Shown in pieces: positions 35,631 to 47,109 of a stretch of 64,000 nt of DNA. Made by a program: the position numbers and the translations under genes. This stretch comes from Pomphorhynchus laevis (taxonomy: Eukaryota > Acanthocephala > Palaeacanthocephala > Echinorhynchida > Pomphorhynchidae). Below the pieces are notes generated by a model, which had not been told where the DNA came from, did no database searches, and was given only the letters and a program-made list of their open reading frames with translations. The DNA is taken from NCBI GenBank assembly GCA_012934845.2, contig WNNJ02000174.1, forward strand, positions 1 to 64,000, in the 5' to 3' direction. The first letter of the stretch is position 1, and each line of letters starts with the position of its first letter.

Positions 35631-36920
35631 CAGGGTCTTTCAAGTTCGAGTTTATTTTAAAAAAATGTATTGTTCTGACAACTATCACTGTTTCAAAAAA
35701 CGTTTTTTCCAGATATCAAGTAGAAGGTTCACGATTTACTGAAATGGATTGTATTTCGCTTGAGAACCGTATAAACATAATAAAAATCCACTACGAAAAT
35801 GGTGGAGCAGTAAAAACAACATTTCGCAAAATTGTCCACATTTTTGGTCAATATAATCGTCCTACGTAGCCAGGAATAAGGAAGTTGGTCGAAAGATTTG
35901 AGTCGACTGGATCGGTACAAGACAGAAGTACACTAGAGCACAATCGTCCGATGCGTTCAGATAAAAATATCGCTGCTGTTCGCGAAAGCATCGAGTAAGT
36001 TTAAAATTTATCGATTGAACGACGTTCACATCAATTGGGCCTATCTGCAACCACCACATGGAGAATTTTGCGTCAGGACTTAGTTCTCAAGCCTTACAAA
36101 ATTCAGCTGGTGCAAGAGTTGAAGCCGAACGACCATCATCAACGTCGACAATTCTCTGATTTTGTTCAGCAACAACCTCATGATTTTGCTTAAAAATCAT
36201 CTTTACAAATGAAGCCATTTTCATTTGAATGGCTATGTGAACAAACAGAATTGCCGGATTCGGGCACTTGAAAATCAACGGCAGTATGTGGAGAAGCCAC
36301 TACACTCCTATCGTGTAACTGTTTGGTGCGCATTTGGGTATTGTGGAGTCATTGGACCGTTTTTCTTCGAGAACGCATATGGAAATGCGCTTACCGTCAA
36401 CGGACTGCGATATCGGGAAATGCTCACAACTTTCTTTTACCCTATTGTTGATGGCATGGATATGGAGGATATGTGGTTTCAACAAGACGGTGCGACATGC
36501 CATACAGCCAATGAAACAAAAGAGCTATTGGAATCAAAATTCAAGGGAAGAATACTCTCCCGAAATGCAGACGCAAATTGGCCCCCAAGATCTAAGATTT
36601 AACACCTTTGGATTATTTTCTGTGGGGCCATCTTAAAGACAGGCTTTATGCTAACAAACCAAAATCAATTAAAGCACTAAAAGACAACATTCGGCGCGAA
36701 ATTAAGGAGATAGAACCACAAATATGCCGAAATGTAATTAAAATATCAGCAAAAGGATTTACGTCTGGAAGCGTTTCCGCGGTGGGCATTTACACGATAT
36801 AGTTTATCATTCTTAAATTGTACAACGTGTACTATACATCGACAAAAAATATATGATTTTTCTTCCACAATGTGTGTCTAATTCTAACTTTTAAAAGAAA
36901 CTCGAACTTGAAAGACCGTG
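35631..36920 (+). mobile_element. Dead mariner-like DNA transposon
   Basis: IS630-Tc1-mariner element of about 1.29 kb. Terminal inverted repeats of about 24 bp: cagggtctttcaagttcgag at the left and its complement ending cttgaaagaccgtg at the right, differing at one or two bases, with TA on both sides (35629-35630 and 36921-36922). The interior encodes a decayed DDE transposase. It sits just right of the LINE A 3' end. Confidence 0.9.
35740..36802 (+). pseudogene. Mariner-like transposase pseudogene
   Basis: Cut-and-paste transposase. N-terminal helix-turn-helix region: SLENRINIIKIHYENGGAVK and KLVERFESTGSVQDRS (35750-35930); NIAAVRESIE; LRQDLVLKPYKIQLVQEL (36070-36130). Catalytic region: LNGYVNKQNCRI after a decayed SDEAHF position, then VTVWCAFGYCGVIGPFFFEN, MWFQQDGATCHTA (second catalytic D, about 36475-36510), SRNADANWPPRS and LTPLDYFLWGHLKDRLY (third acidic position, about 36600-36650). 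At least four stops or frame slips; inactive. Length about 350 codons is normal for the family. Confidence 0.85.
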
Positions 36921-36924
36921 TATT

Positions 36925-37325
36925 TACTTGTATGTTATAATAATAAAAACAGCTTTATAAATTTAAAAAAGGCTTTTAGAAATAATTAAAAGAGAATTTA
37001 ATAATGATGTATATATAAAAAATAAATTAATAAAAATATGTAAACTTTTTAACGTAAAAATAAAAAACAACTAAATGTGTAAATTTTGGTTTTTTAAGGT
37101 GTACAAAAAAACTATTTATAAAAAAACTATTTATTAAATAAATAGTTTAAAAAACTATTTATTTTTTTTCCTTTTTCTACAAATCAATGTAAATGAATTT
37201 GATTGATGTTGTCATTTCATTGTTCATTATGTAAAACCGGTCATACTGGGAGGTAAAATATGATAATTGGCTGGGTAAGCAGAAGAGTGCATTAAGCATG
37301 AAGATTTGATATTTGTTATATATTT
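36925..37325. other. AT-rich spacer
   Basis: Begins with cttgtatgttataa, a repeat of the phrase at 35535-35548 that follows LINE A, then poly-A/T-rich sequence with repeated aaaactatttat. No gene was recognised. Confidence 0.4.
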
Positions 37326-37329
37326 GTTA

Positions 37330-38345
37330 CATCTTGAGGCATGCAAGATTCTGGCAAAGCTAATTTTGCGGTCTCTGACATCATACCTAGAAAAATATTG
37401 TATTCTAAATGTTCATCAACATGGTTTCCGACATGGGTGGTCCACTACTACTAATTTAGTTAGTGCAGGGACTAGCTAGTGTGATTCCTTGAAGGTTGGA
37501 CACGGAGTTGATATTCTGTTTTTCGATTTATCAAAGGCCTTCGATTGGGTTAATCATACCATTTTAATTAGTAAATTATTTGATGTGGGCATTAGATGTA
37601 GTTTCCTTTGATGGTTTAATTGTTTCCTCCAATATAGGTTATTTGCGATGAAAGTTAAAAACACTTTATCATGTTGGCGAACAATGTCGAGTGGCGTACC
37701 TCAAGGTTCAATCATAAGTCCTACTCTGTTCAACATATATGTCAACAACATATGTCATGTCGATTGCTTATTTTCGATGTACGCCGATGATATCAAATTT
37801 GAAATGGTATTCGGGATCTTTCACATCATAACCAGCTCCAGAAGGGCATAGAACTCATACACTCGTGGTGCAACTCACATGATCTTACTATTAACATAGA
37901 AAAGACCTATAACATGCATTTAGGTCAATTGATGTACTCTGGATCGTACACTTTAGGCGGTGCTACCATTAAGAATGTTGATCAAGTCGAAGATCTCGGT
38001 ATTATATTATCGAATAATCTGTCATCGGGTCCTCATGTAAGATATATTGTAAGCAAATGTCAATGCATCCTAGGGTTACTATGAAGAACGCTAGGTTCAA
38101 TATATGTTGACTCATTTAGGATGCTGTTCCCATCGATTGTCCTTTCTCATATGCTATATGCTTCATCAGCAGTCTTTCCGCAATCTAATGGTGATTTGCG
38201 TTTACTTAAGGGCATTCGCCGTCAAGCTAGCCATATTATTATTGTCATATTATTATCATCAATTGTTCCACAATTGATGAAATCTCTCTCAGCCCCCCTA
38301 TTGGCCACAGTGATCATTGTGTCATTAGGCTGGCGCTTTCTGTAA
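37330..38345 (+). mobile_element. CR1/jockey-like LINE RT fragment, degraded
   Basis: Frames in order give HQHGFRHGWSTTTNL (about 37410-37455), motif A ILFFDLSKAFDWVNHTILI (37510-37570), motif B MSSGVPQGSIISPTLFNIYV (37685-37745), motif C SMYADDIKFEM (37775-37810) with DD intact, IHSWCNSHDLTINIEKTYNM (37855-37920) and thumb text VEDLGIILSNNLSSGPHV (37990-38040). Frame changes and stops occur between the pieces. Distinct from LINEs A-C. The 5' and 3' ends are not defined. Confidence 0.7.
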
Positions 38346-38349
38346 GTCT

Positions 38350-39745
38350 CTTTAAAACAACCCCCTCGGCAAAACCCGAATTGAATCCCTTCAAAGCGAA
38401 TTTCGCAAGTATGACGCAAGCTATTCGAAACATTCAATGGACTAATCCATATGTAATTGGCATATATCAGTGCTGGGAAAATTTCAAATCTACCTTGAGC
38501 AAGACGGGATTCATCGAGATATGGAAGATGTAAGTATGAAGTGGAATTGCGATGCAATACACAATGGGTCAGGGAAATCAAACGAAACTAAACACAATGG
38601 CTAATTGTGGGAAGCTAGGAAAGTTTAAAAATATAATTGAGATATGTGTGTTCAAAACGGCGGAGACGTAGGAGAATGTGAGCTGCTAAGTTTACAATAC
38701 TTTGGAGATGTTGGATAGTAGTTTTGGGAGAGTTCGAAAACAGGCAAAGGCAATAATCGATTCGGAAAGATTAAATAGCGGATAAAAGGGATGAGGAGCA
38801 AAAATCGATCAACCTACTAATATGGCGAATATCATGGAGTATCAGGAACGAGGAGCGGACTTTATTAAAAACAAATGGTTTGAGATAAAGATGGTTGTTA
38901 AAGTGGAAACCAAGGAATACGATATCATTAACGACAGGAAAAATGGTTTAGTAGATATATACGGCAGGTGGAGTAATATCGAGGTGAGAGGGAATTATCC
39001 ACATGATTTTGGACTTTGCAGGATTGAGTGATAGATGAGGCAAGCAAAGATGCTGAGAACGGATAAGAGGCCAGCGAAGGAAGTAGATGCAAGATCAATT
39101 TGTGAGGAGAGTAGATAAGGGTAGATAATGTCATCAGCATATTGCAAAACATGAAAATGGTGTGTTATTGCTATTGTAGAGAGATCACCGAGAAAAAGAA
39201 AAAAGAACGGCACCTAGTACTGAACCTTGAGGAACAACGTGTGCGACAGAAGACGGTTGGGAGACATAAGAAACTGAATGAACACTGAAATAACGGTCAG
39301 ATAGATAAGAGGAAAAATTGGCTACAGTGGAATTAGATGATCCATAGTAATGACGGAGCCGATAGAGAAGAATGTATTGATAGACAAAATCGAATGTCGA
39401 TGAGAGGCCGAGGAGATTATGACGTTACAAAGTTTTTTCCTTTCGTGATTGTAGAATATCACCAAAGACTTTGTGACACGAGTGTTCTGTAAAATGATTA
39501 GAATGAAAAGCGGATTGAAACTGGGGATATAAATTTGATGATAGAAGATAGGTATTAACCTGATTTAGCACAACACGTTCGAAGATTTTTGATAAGATTT
39601 GGAGAAGAGATATAGGACAATATGAGAACGGGTGAACTGTCCAAAGAGTGTTTTTTCAGAAGTAGACGAACAATGACAGATTTCCAGTTTGACGGAAAAC
39701 TGCCGCTTCAGACTCGTTGATTCAATGAACTCATTTGTTCAACGA
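38350..39745 (-). mobile_element. L2-like LINE fragment, degraded
   Basis: Read leftward from 39745: NWKSVIVRLLLK-type fingers (39700-39650), SYCPISLLQILSKIFERVVL, FQSAFHSNHFTEHS (39520-39480), motif B HVVPQGSVLGAVLFFF (39240-39190), motif C VLQYADDIIYPYLLSSQ (39160-39100, DD intact), then decayed thumb text (39000-38640). Closest in the window to the 26-kb piece and then to the 40.6-44.5-kb element. Broken by many changes. Confidence 0.7.
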
Positions 39746-39925
39746 GTTCTTTCTATGATTCAAATGTTATTTGATATTGTATGACAGATATTTTTTCTCT
39801 ATGCATGCATTTTCTTTCATAGACGGTTCTAAAGCGTAAAATTCTTGATAGGTAGCGGGCGCTTGCTTCTACGATACTATAATTTGTTCTTCGTGTTGTA
39901 AGTAGATCATCGTTCATGTGTTGAC
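39746..39925. other. Short unassigned spacer
   Basis: No recognisable feature between the L2-like piece and the integrase fossil. Confidence 0.3.
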
Positions 39926-40577
39926 CTAGATCCTGTGGTGGCTGTTGGCATTCAGTTGATTGTGGATATGGGGCTAAATGCTTTACAGATACTGTTATTT
40001 CCTACCCGTCATTGTAGCGAATTGCTTTATATTTCGGATTTGATCCAAGTAAATTAACAACTTCGGTACCTATTTGATACTTGTTTGATAGTGCATGCTT
40101 AGATAACATAACAGGGAGCAAGTTGGCATGCTAGTACTAGTCATTGAAGCGCACCTTAAACTAAATATACGCTAATGTGGTGTACAATTTGTTTCTGTGC
40201 ACATTAATGAGCGAATAGAGTGCAGATCATTCGGTAAAGATGATTTCCATCTTACAGTATGTTGTTGTCGGGACATCAGATCAAGTTCGATACACTTCCA
40301 AATTATACCGATATAGCATTCGACCTGCGAATTCCCTGTTGGGTTATATTTCGTTGAATGGCTCTTAAATATTCCTAAATTATAAAGATATGTAGTCAAC
40401 TGTTCGGACATAAAGCATCGACCGCAATCAGAATGAATCTATGTAATGTTGTTGCTACTTAGAAACAATTGATATTTCTTATAGCAGAATGCAGAACCTC
40501 TGTTGAATTGTCTAGACCAGGGTATACCAAAAATGTAAAATCCAAAGAATAACGCGAATACTCGTCGATCACAGTAA
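39926..40577 (-). mobile_element. LTR-retroelement integrase fossil
   Basis: Minus-strand remnant of a Ty3-type integrase core: a VIDEYSRYS segment near 40570-40540 and, at 40440-40175, text with CGRCFMSEQLTTYLYNLGIF followed by KYNPTGNSQVECYIGI, the usual order of the catalytic core. It abuts the 3' end of the L2-like LINE. No LTR was identified. Old-looking and broken a few times. Confidence 0.65.
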
Positions 40578-40947
40578 AAAAGATTTATTTTTACGTGGCA
40601 AATGCGTGCCAGCGCACGCTTACATGAACACAACAAAATAAAAATGTAAATCATGTGTCGAGAAGGTGTGAACGAAGGAAGTGTTTGAATGTGATAAAGG
40701 AGGGAGCGCGGCGGATGTCGAGAGGGAGTTGATGCCAGGCGAGTGAGGTGACGAGGAAGGATGGGAGACCATAGTTGTTAAAGTAATTGGGAACGTGGAG
40801 TAAGATGGTATGACGGGAACGCAGCGATAGCGAGGTGGGGCGAGTGTCGTCTAAGAAAATAAGGTTGATGAACGATGAAGAGCCGACAGCGATGAGACGA
40901 AAAGTTACGAGAACAAGGCGAAGTTTGATGCGGATGTGGATGGTGGG

Positions 40948-41172
40948 CTAGGAGAGTTGGCCAATATATGTGGATGTGTGGTTGAAGCGACAGAGACGAA
41001 AGAGCACTCGAACGGCGGAGTTGATTATTCGTTGTAGGGTAGGTAGGATGATGGATTTTGGAGAATTTGCGAAAAGGCTAAGGCAGTAATCGATTTTAGG
41101 GAAAAGAAGCGATGAAAGAAGAGACATACAAGAACGGAAGTTCGATAAGGGGGCGGATACGGCGGATGTCAC
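40948..41172 (-). pseudogene. L2-like LINE RT C-terminal region
   Basis: In another frame from motif C: FPKIDYCLSLFANSPKSIIL and LQRIINSAVRVLFRLCRFNH, the thumb and connection typical of L2/CR1 RTs. Downstream frames to about 40700 keep the family C-terminal composition and are followed by the 3' UTR. Confidence 0.7.
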
Positions 41173-41407
41173 GAAGAATTAAGTTAGACGAGCGGACCTT
41201 GTCACGAACGAAGGGTTTAAGGGAAAGTTGATCATCGAAATGGAAGCATAAGAAAGTTAGATCGTGTACTATGGGGATGATCGATTAGGCAAAAGATACA
41301 GTGGGAGGAGATATGTTTGATTTACGGGAGAGGATCCACATTATTTTAGACTTGTCGGGGTTTAAAACGAGATGGAGATTGGAGAGACGTTTGTAGATAG
41401 AAGAAAG

Positions 41408-43067
41408 TCAGTTGGAGGCAGAAATGCCAATATCGTGTATGCGATGTGCGGGTGCATTAGCATAAATCAGGATGTCATCAGTGTATTGTATGACGTTAAA
41501 GAAGAAAGATTCGATAAACGGAGAGAGATCGCCAAGCAGAAGAGAGAAAATCAACGGACCTAGGACTGAACCTTGTGGGACCCCGCAAAAAATAAGGATG
41601 GAAATGGATGATGATAAATTAGAACAGACGCGAAAGGAAAGGTCGGATAGATATGAGGCAAACCATGCTACGGAGGAAGAAGAAAAGCCGTAATCATAAC
41701 GAAGGACGAGAAAGGAGGACGGAGTGGTCGACAATGTCGAAGGCGGAGGAGAGGTCGAGGGAGATGAGAACACTATATAGAGCTTTGTCTCGAGAAATGA
41801 GTAAGTCGTTGTAAACTTTAATGCAGGCGATTTCTTTGGAGTGATTAAAGCAGAAAGCGGATTGGAAAAGAGGGTGCAGATTGGATGAGGAGAGATAAGC
41901 GTTGATCTGTATTAAGATGATGCGTTCTAAGCGCTTAGAAAGAGTAGGGAGTAGTGAAATGGGGCGATAGCTAGAAGGAAGGGAGGAGTCGAGCGATTGT
42001 TTCTTTAGGAGGGGGCGAACAATTACGGATGTCCAGTTTGAAGGAAAGATACGACTGCGGATGGACGAGTTAAACAAGGTTGTGAGAAAATGGGATATCG
42101 ATGAGCATATGGATTTAAGTATGTGGGTAGGCAGGGGATCAGCAGGTGAGGTTATGCTGGGCAAGGACATGAGAACAGATGAGACATCAATAGGTGAGAC
42201 AGGGAGAAGATGAAAGAGTTTAGAAAGGATGAGGCTAGGCGGGGCAGAGTAGGATAGGATGGAGACTAGGGTGTGAGAGAGCAACGTGGATACTTTGGTC
42301 TGGAGAAATGACGAATAATCATGGGGATTGATGATGCACGGCAAAGAGGAGCGAGCAAGGATTGAGTTAAAAGTGAGAGACTTAGAGTTGAATAAAGTGA
42401 TGATTTTATGCTGCCAGAAGGAGTTGCATTTGGTACATAGTAGGTTGAGATGAGATCGGCGATGAGCAAGATAGGTATCACGTAAAGACGGAGTGATCGA
42501 GCGGGTATTACGTCTGAGAGAGCAGTGATAGATTCGAAAAGCATGACGGAGTCGACGCTTTGAGAGTAGGCATTGGATGTCAAACCATCGGCCACGGTGC
42601 AAGCGACGGTATGGGTGAGGCTTGAAGGGCAAGAGAAGATCGAGAATGGATGTGAGTTCAGATTCGAAAAGAAAGGCGAGATCGTGAGGAGAGGAATATG
42701 TTATTGTAGGATAGGATAGAGACGATTTGAGTAAGGTAGAGCGTAGAAGGGAGAGGTCAAGATTTCTCCAAGAGCGACGTCGGATTGTAGGTGATTGAGG
42801 AGGAGTGTGGTTGTGAGTGAGAGAAAGGGTGACAAGAAAGTGATCGGATAGAGCAGGATCGAAAATGGACAGTGAGGTGTAGGCTGCAAAATGATCGGGA
42901 ACAGCGATGATGTCGAGTGCCCCACCAAGGATATGTGTGGGGGCAGTGGAGATGGGTTTGTAGTTATAGTTGGATAGAATGTTAATAAACTGGATGGACT
43001 CGGTTGAAGAGAGGCGGTCGAGGCGGATGTTGAAGTTGCTAAGAACGATTGAAGGGATTGAGGACAA
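41408..43067 (-). pseudogene. L2-like LINE reverse transcriptase
   Basis: A 457-codon open segment (43067-41694) spans the end of the endonuclease, a linker with RRLHRGRWFDIQCLLSKRRL, RT fingers (NWTSVIVRPLLKKQSLDSSL, SYRPISLLPTLSKRLERIIL), LFQSAFCFNHSKEIA and motif A ISLDLSSAFDIVDHSVLLS. A frame change then leads to 41773-41408 with motif B FCGVPQGSVLGPLIFSLLLG and motif C IQYTDDILIYANA, where the YADD alanine is threonine but both aspartates remain. Thumb text FRSCMSLLSSLLFPKIDYCL lies at 41172-40948. Confidence 0.85.
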
Positions 43068-43614
43068 AGAACAGTGAGATAGAAGGTCAGCGAGTTTGGT
43101 AAAAATAAGGATGTAGGAGCTGATGAACCAGGACGGTATACAATGGCGAGATCTAGAATGATCGGGTTAGAAGAACGACAAGTGAGCAGTTCAAAAGAGC
43201 AAGGACTGATAGGGGAAGCGAAATTTGTGAATAGACGCGAGGTGACGGGCGAATGCGACAATGCCGCCATGATTAGAGAATTTAAAAGGGGATTTGCTAA
43301 GGGGGCGAGCATATTCGACTAGTGAGCAAATGGCAGATGGATAAGTCGTCAAAATCAGAGTGCCAGGATTCGGTGAGGCAGAAGAGATCGATGGATTGCT
43401 TGGTGAATAGGTTGAGGATGATATCGGATTTTTTGAGAATATATCTAATGTTGAAGAGGCCGAGGCGGAAACCGTGTGCGGTGGTGATAGGGGCTAGTGG
43501 AGAAGGCACATAGGTGAGATGAAGCGCCATCGAATTTTTGGACAGGTGCGGACAACTTGAAAATTTTCGTCTATATTTCGGACGAAGAGTGATGTTTCGC
43601 CGTTTTCCTCGCAA
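42701..43614 (-). pseudogene. L2-like LINE endonuclease region
   Basis: In minus-strand order: GFRLGLFNIRYILKKSDIIL (first EEP motif, about 43480), LFCLTESWHSDF (catalytic E), then in other frames LLTCRSSNPIILDLAIVYRP and a DFNIHVD-type position decayed to SNFNIRLDRLSS (43040-43010), and DPALSDHFLVTLSLTHNH (catalytic SDH, about 42850). The frame changes at least twice between these pieces. It nicks target DNA in active relatives. Confidence 0.75.
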
Positions 43615-43749
43615 CGGCGTTTTTTGAGGCGGGCAGAAGAGATGATTTCAGAAGAGGTGCGATTCGGGGAAAATTCGAGTGGTTGAAGATGACATGAGTT
43701 TGAATCGTTGAGAGAGGACAGAAGACGCGTGAGATCAATGCTTGAAAAC

Positions 43750-44510
43750 AATTTTTAGGAGAGGGAGCTGGGAAGGATTAGATTGAGAAGATTTGTTTAG
43801 ACGGATGAATGCGACAAGAGAAATGTCCTTGAAAAAGGATGGTTTATCCGCAGGAACAATAGACGAGAGGATGGATCTTAAAGCGAAACATCGTTGTCGA
43901 TACGTGCTTGTGAAGATAAGGAATTAGAAGGCGTGATATTAGTGACGATGACGCAACGATCGCGAGAAGGAAAGCGTTTCCGTAAAGGAGGACGACTGCC
44001 TCAGTGGATGAGATCACCATAGAAGAGCTGGCAGTTGATGATTTGGAGAGATTTGGTTTGAATATGGGAGACATAGAGGATAATGATAATAAAGAGGGTG
44101 GCAAGCGATGTGAGGAAAGGTTAGGAGTGGAAGGATCGTGGAGGTTGATAGAGGTGATTTTGATTGAGGGATGTAGGTTTTTGAGAAACGAGACAGAAGG
44201 AAGATACGGGGGTGTCGGGAAGTGAATACATGGGATTAGAAGTGCATGTGATGATAAGATCAGTGGGTTGACAAAGGATATCAGAAACGACTAGGGTGGT
44301 TTGGGTGGACACGTTGGAGGTTGGTTTGTTCTTATGGGAGATTTCGCGTATGAGTTTGTTGGCACAAAAGCTGCATATGAAGTTTTCTTTAGACTTGCTG
44401 ATGTCGCAGGTGATTGTAGTCCAGACGCTGCAGTCGAGTGTCGAGCACTGTACTTGTAGTTGAGCACAGTTGGTGTCGGTCGTAGCTGTCTTCTTACGTC
44501 CTACCCATCG
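43750..44510 (-). pseudogene. L2-like LINE ORF1 with Cys finger
   Basis: Read leftward from about 44506: a basic N-terminus GRKKTATTDTNCAQLQVQC, then CSTLDCSVWTTITC and NFICSFCANKLI, giving the C-x4-C-x2-W ... C-x2-C finger shared with LINEs A and C, followed by a Ser/Thr-rich middle. The rest to 43750 is in several frames, with no conserved C-terminal domain recognised. Broken. Confidence 0.6.
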
Positions 44511-44540
44511 ACGTCCTTGTGTGTAAAAAACTGTTAAATT

Positions 44541-44660
44541 TGCTGGATTGATCTGGAGCTTGATTGATCTGGAACTGGATTGATCTCAAACTGGATTGAT
44601 CTCGAACTGGATTGATATCGAACTGGATTGATTTGAAATGTATGATATGGAACTGGATTG
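44541..44660 (-). repeat. 16-bp tandem repeats at the L2-like 5' end
   Basis: About six or seven imperfect copies of gaactggattgatctc in a row, varying at two or three positions. Position next to ORF1 suggests an internal promoter or 5' UTR array of the LINE. Confidence 0.75.
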
Positions 44661-44990
44661 ATCTGGAATGCATGTATATTAGATCTCAAACTTTTTTAAG
44701 ATAGACAGTAGACGACTTTGCAACAACTTGATAAAGATCTTTCAAAATCGATTGATAAACGGTCAAATATATGTAAGGGTTTAATAAGAAATGCATACGG
44801 ACGTTTGTAAAACTCGGTTTCAATGCGACGCAAAAAGTGACAAAAATTAATCACTGAACGCGCCTAGGTTACTGAAAATTGGAGATTATTATAGCGTGTG
44901 TAATGTTACATCTTAGTTTTACCAGGATTATTATTATTAATGTTTCAACAGCACATAAAAGCATGGCTTAATTGGCTGGTTCACTGCAGA
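44661..44990. other. Unassigned spacer
   Basis: No coding pattern; lies between the 5' side of the L2-like element and the 3' end of LINE C. It includes an attattattaa run near 44930, which may be the microsatellite tail of LINE C. Confidence 0.4.
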
Positions 44991-45014
44991 AAAAAAGAAA
45001 ATATAATAAAAGTA

Positions 45015-45353
45015 TCACAAATACGGAAAAGCAGCTTTCCCCATGGCATTCTCCATCCGTAATTTCTTTTTGAATTCGTTGATATTGCTACTGCACACTG
45101 TTGACTCTCCAAGCCTATTCCACAGAGATACAACTCGCCGATCAAATTGGACAGCTCGTGATTTTCTTATCCTTTCACGTCGCAGGGTTAAACCATGGCC
45201 TCGGAGGATATTGGATGAGCGCAAATGAAGACAATCTCGAAGTGGATGATCCAAATCATTAAGAATTTGCCAGACCATACTCATATCGATGTACCGGCGG
45301 GTCCACGTGACATTCTCAAGTCTAAGTGCTTTTAATCGATCAGGGTACGACAA
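45015..45353 (-). pseudogene. LINE C ORF2 C-terminal tail
   Basis: In minus-strand sense SYPDRLKALRLENVTWTRRY, MVWQILNDLDHPLRD and FDRRVVSLWNRLGESTVCSS, the tail found at the end of CR1/jockey-like RT proteins (compare RAVDVWNSLPEPIAAI in LINE B). It is separated from the RT by about 70 bp and a frame change, probably one indel. Stop at 45015. Confidence 0.8.
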
Positions 45354-45425
45354 AAATTTCAGTTGCGGTGCTAGCTTGGTAGCTCTATGAAGTACCCTCT
45401 CTGAACTAATATGTTCTTTTGAATT

Positions 45426-46840
45426 TTAGGGATACACACACGGCGCAGCATATAGAAGACGGCTCAACACATGAGCAAAGATTAGCGGACGTAGGGCAAA
45501 TTGATTAAGTGCAATGAAAGTGCGTCGAAGTTGACCGATTATCCCCAACGCATTTGAACAAGCATGTTCAGTATGTGTGACGGTACTCAAATCACTGTTT
45601 ATCCACACTCCCAAGTCCTTATATTTGTTCACTCGTTCTATATCACTGCTTTGAAAGCTATAATTAACTAAAGATTGAGCATTTCCGCCACGAACACGTA
45701 AATGTTTGCATTTTGATATATTTACAATCAACCTATTGAGCAGAGCCCAATTTTCGACTTCATCGATATCCCGTTGCAGTTTGACTATATCATTGGGTGA
45801 ACGAATTGCCCGCCAGATTTTCAAATCGTCTGCATATAAAAGCATCCGAGAATCAATAAATTCCGGGATATCGTTGATGTAGACACTAAATAACAATGGA
45901 CCCAATACTGAACCTTGAGGCACCCCTATATTACATGGCCGCGAAGAAGAGTAAAAATTATCTACATGCACACAATAACTACGATTGCTTAAAAACGATT
46001 CAATCCATCTAACAAGCAAAAATGGAATGCCACTTTTCTCTAGTTTATTTAGGAGGAATCTATGGTCTACTCTGTCAAATGCCTTAGAGAAATCGAAGAA
46101 TATGATGTCAGTAGCAATTGATACGGCTTTATTAGCTGACCAATCAAGATGGGCTGCGAGTAGATTAGTAACTGTCGAATAACCCTTACGGAAACCATGT
46201 TGCTCAGAAGCTATTACATTATTCTCACTATAAAACTTGACCATATAACCATGTATAATTCGCTCTAACATTCTACAACATAAGCAAGTAATACTTACTG
46301 GTCTATAATTGTCTACTGAAGATCTATCACCCTTTTTGAAGATGGGGTGAATGATCGATTGTTTCCACTCTTTTGGAAGATTCGTATCAATAATAGATTG
46401 TCGAAATATGTTACAAAGTGGTGTATATATTGAGTCTGCTATTCGACGAAGATATATCGAAGGTAACAAATCAGCACCTTTGGAGTTTGTCTCTTTAAGA
46501 CGATGCAGTTCAGCTAAAACTTTCTCGGGAGTTATCAAATTAGCTATGTCTAAACTAGGATATGAAACACTAGCACCTCTTATCGTTTCACTGTTCTGGA
46601 TAGGTTCAGAATACTCGTTTGTAGTCTCTTTGTACAAGTAAAAATGCCTTGAGAACATCTCAGCAAGGTCGTCTTTAATAACGCTATCAAAATATTGGCC
46701 AATTGTTTTATTAGCGTTCCTACTACTATTCACATATAGAAAGAGAGCTTTGGGATCATGTCTACAACTATGAGCTAGACCATTTTCAAATAAATAGCGC
46801 TTATGTCGCTTTAAAGAATTGAAGAAATTTCTCGCCTGCT
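45426..46840 (-). CDS. LINE C ORF2, reverse transcriptase half
   Basis: Open for at least 435 codons after the insertion, continuing the linker (KQARNFFNSLKRHKRYLFEN, then DPKALFLYVNSS). RT motifs: EWKQSIIHPIFKKGDRSSVD, NYRPVSITCLCCRMLERII, EQHGFRKGYSTVTNLLAAHL, motif A IIFFDFSKAFDRVDHRFL, motif B IGVPQGSVLGPLLFSVYIND, motif C LLYADDLKIWR (DD intact), WALLNRLIVNISKCKHLRV and YKDLGVWINSDLS. The frame stops at 45426; the C-terminal domain follows in another frame at 45353-45015. Confidence 0.85.
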
Positions 46841-46846
46841 TATAAA

Positions 46847-47109
46847 AAAAAGATTTATTTTAACGTGGCAAATGCGTGCCAGCGCACGCTTACATGACCA
46901 CAACAAAAACAAAACTGTGAATCAGGCGTCGAGAAAGTGTGAACGGAGGAGGTGTTTGAATGTGATAAAAGAGAAAGCGCGGCGGACGTCGAGAGGGAGT
47001 TGATTCCAGGCGAGTGAGGCGGCGACGAGGAAGGATCGGAGACCGTAGTCTCCGATCCGTATTCACAAATATACCGTATATTGTGAAAACACCGTATTCA
47101 CAAAACCCA
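46847..47109 (-). mobile_element. L2-like 3' fragment inserted in LINE C
   Basis: 46850-47043 matches the 3' end of the L2-like element (40575-40770), from the gtggcaaatgcgtgccagcg terminus through gagagggagttgatt. At its 5' end homology stops and the sequence folds back: ggatcggagac and gtctccgatcc (47034-47059) are perfect inverted arms around cgta, followed by filler with ccgtattcacaa repeated. Such foldback is typical of aberrant second-strand priming at a 5'-truncated LINE end. Confidence 0.8.

Larger units (their letters stand above)
40578..44540 (-). mobile_element. L2-like LINE, nearly full length
   Basis: Minus-strand two-ORF LINE. The 5' region has 16-bp repeats (44541-44660), ORF1 occupies about 44506-43750, ORF2 about 43700-40930, and the 3' UTR ends at 40578 with gtaagcgtgcgctggcacgc and an A-rich tail. 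Base composition is strongly GA-rich on the plus strand. The RT wording (SYRPISLLPTLSKRLERIIL, CGVPQGSVLGPLIFSLLL) is typical of the L2 clade. Relatives at 26 kb, 38-39.7 kb and 46.9-47.1 kb share the terminus or body. A few frame changes break ORF2. Confidence 0.85.

Noticed and set aside
35535-36945. cttgtatgttataa at 35535 and 36931 as target-site duplication of a larger insertion around the mariner
   Set aside because: The mariner already has proper TA-flanked ends at 35631 and 36920; the short AT-rich match is probably chance or tail sequence of LINE A.
41372-41693. Plus-strand frames inside the L2-like element
   Set aside because: Antisense shadows of the RT frames, open because the GA-rich strand has few stops.
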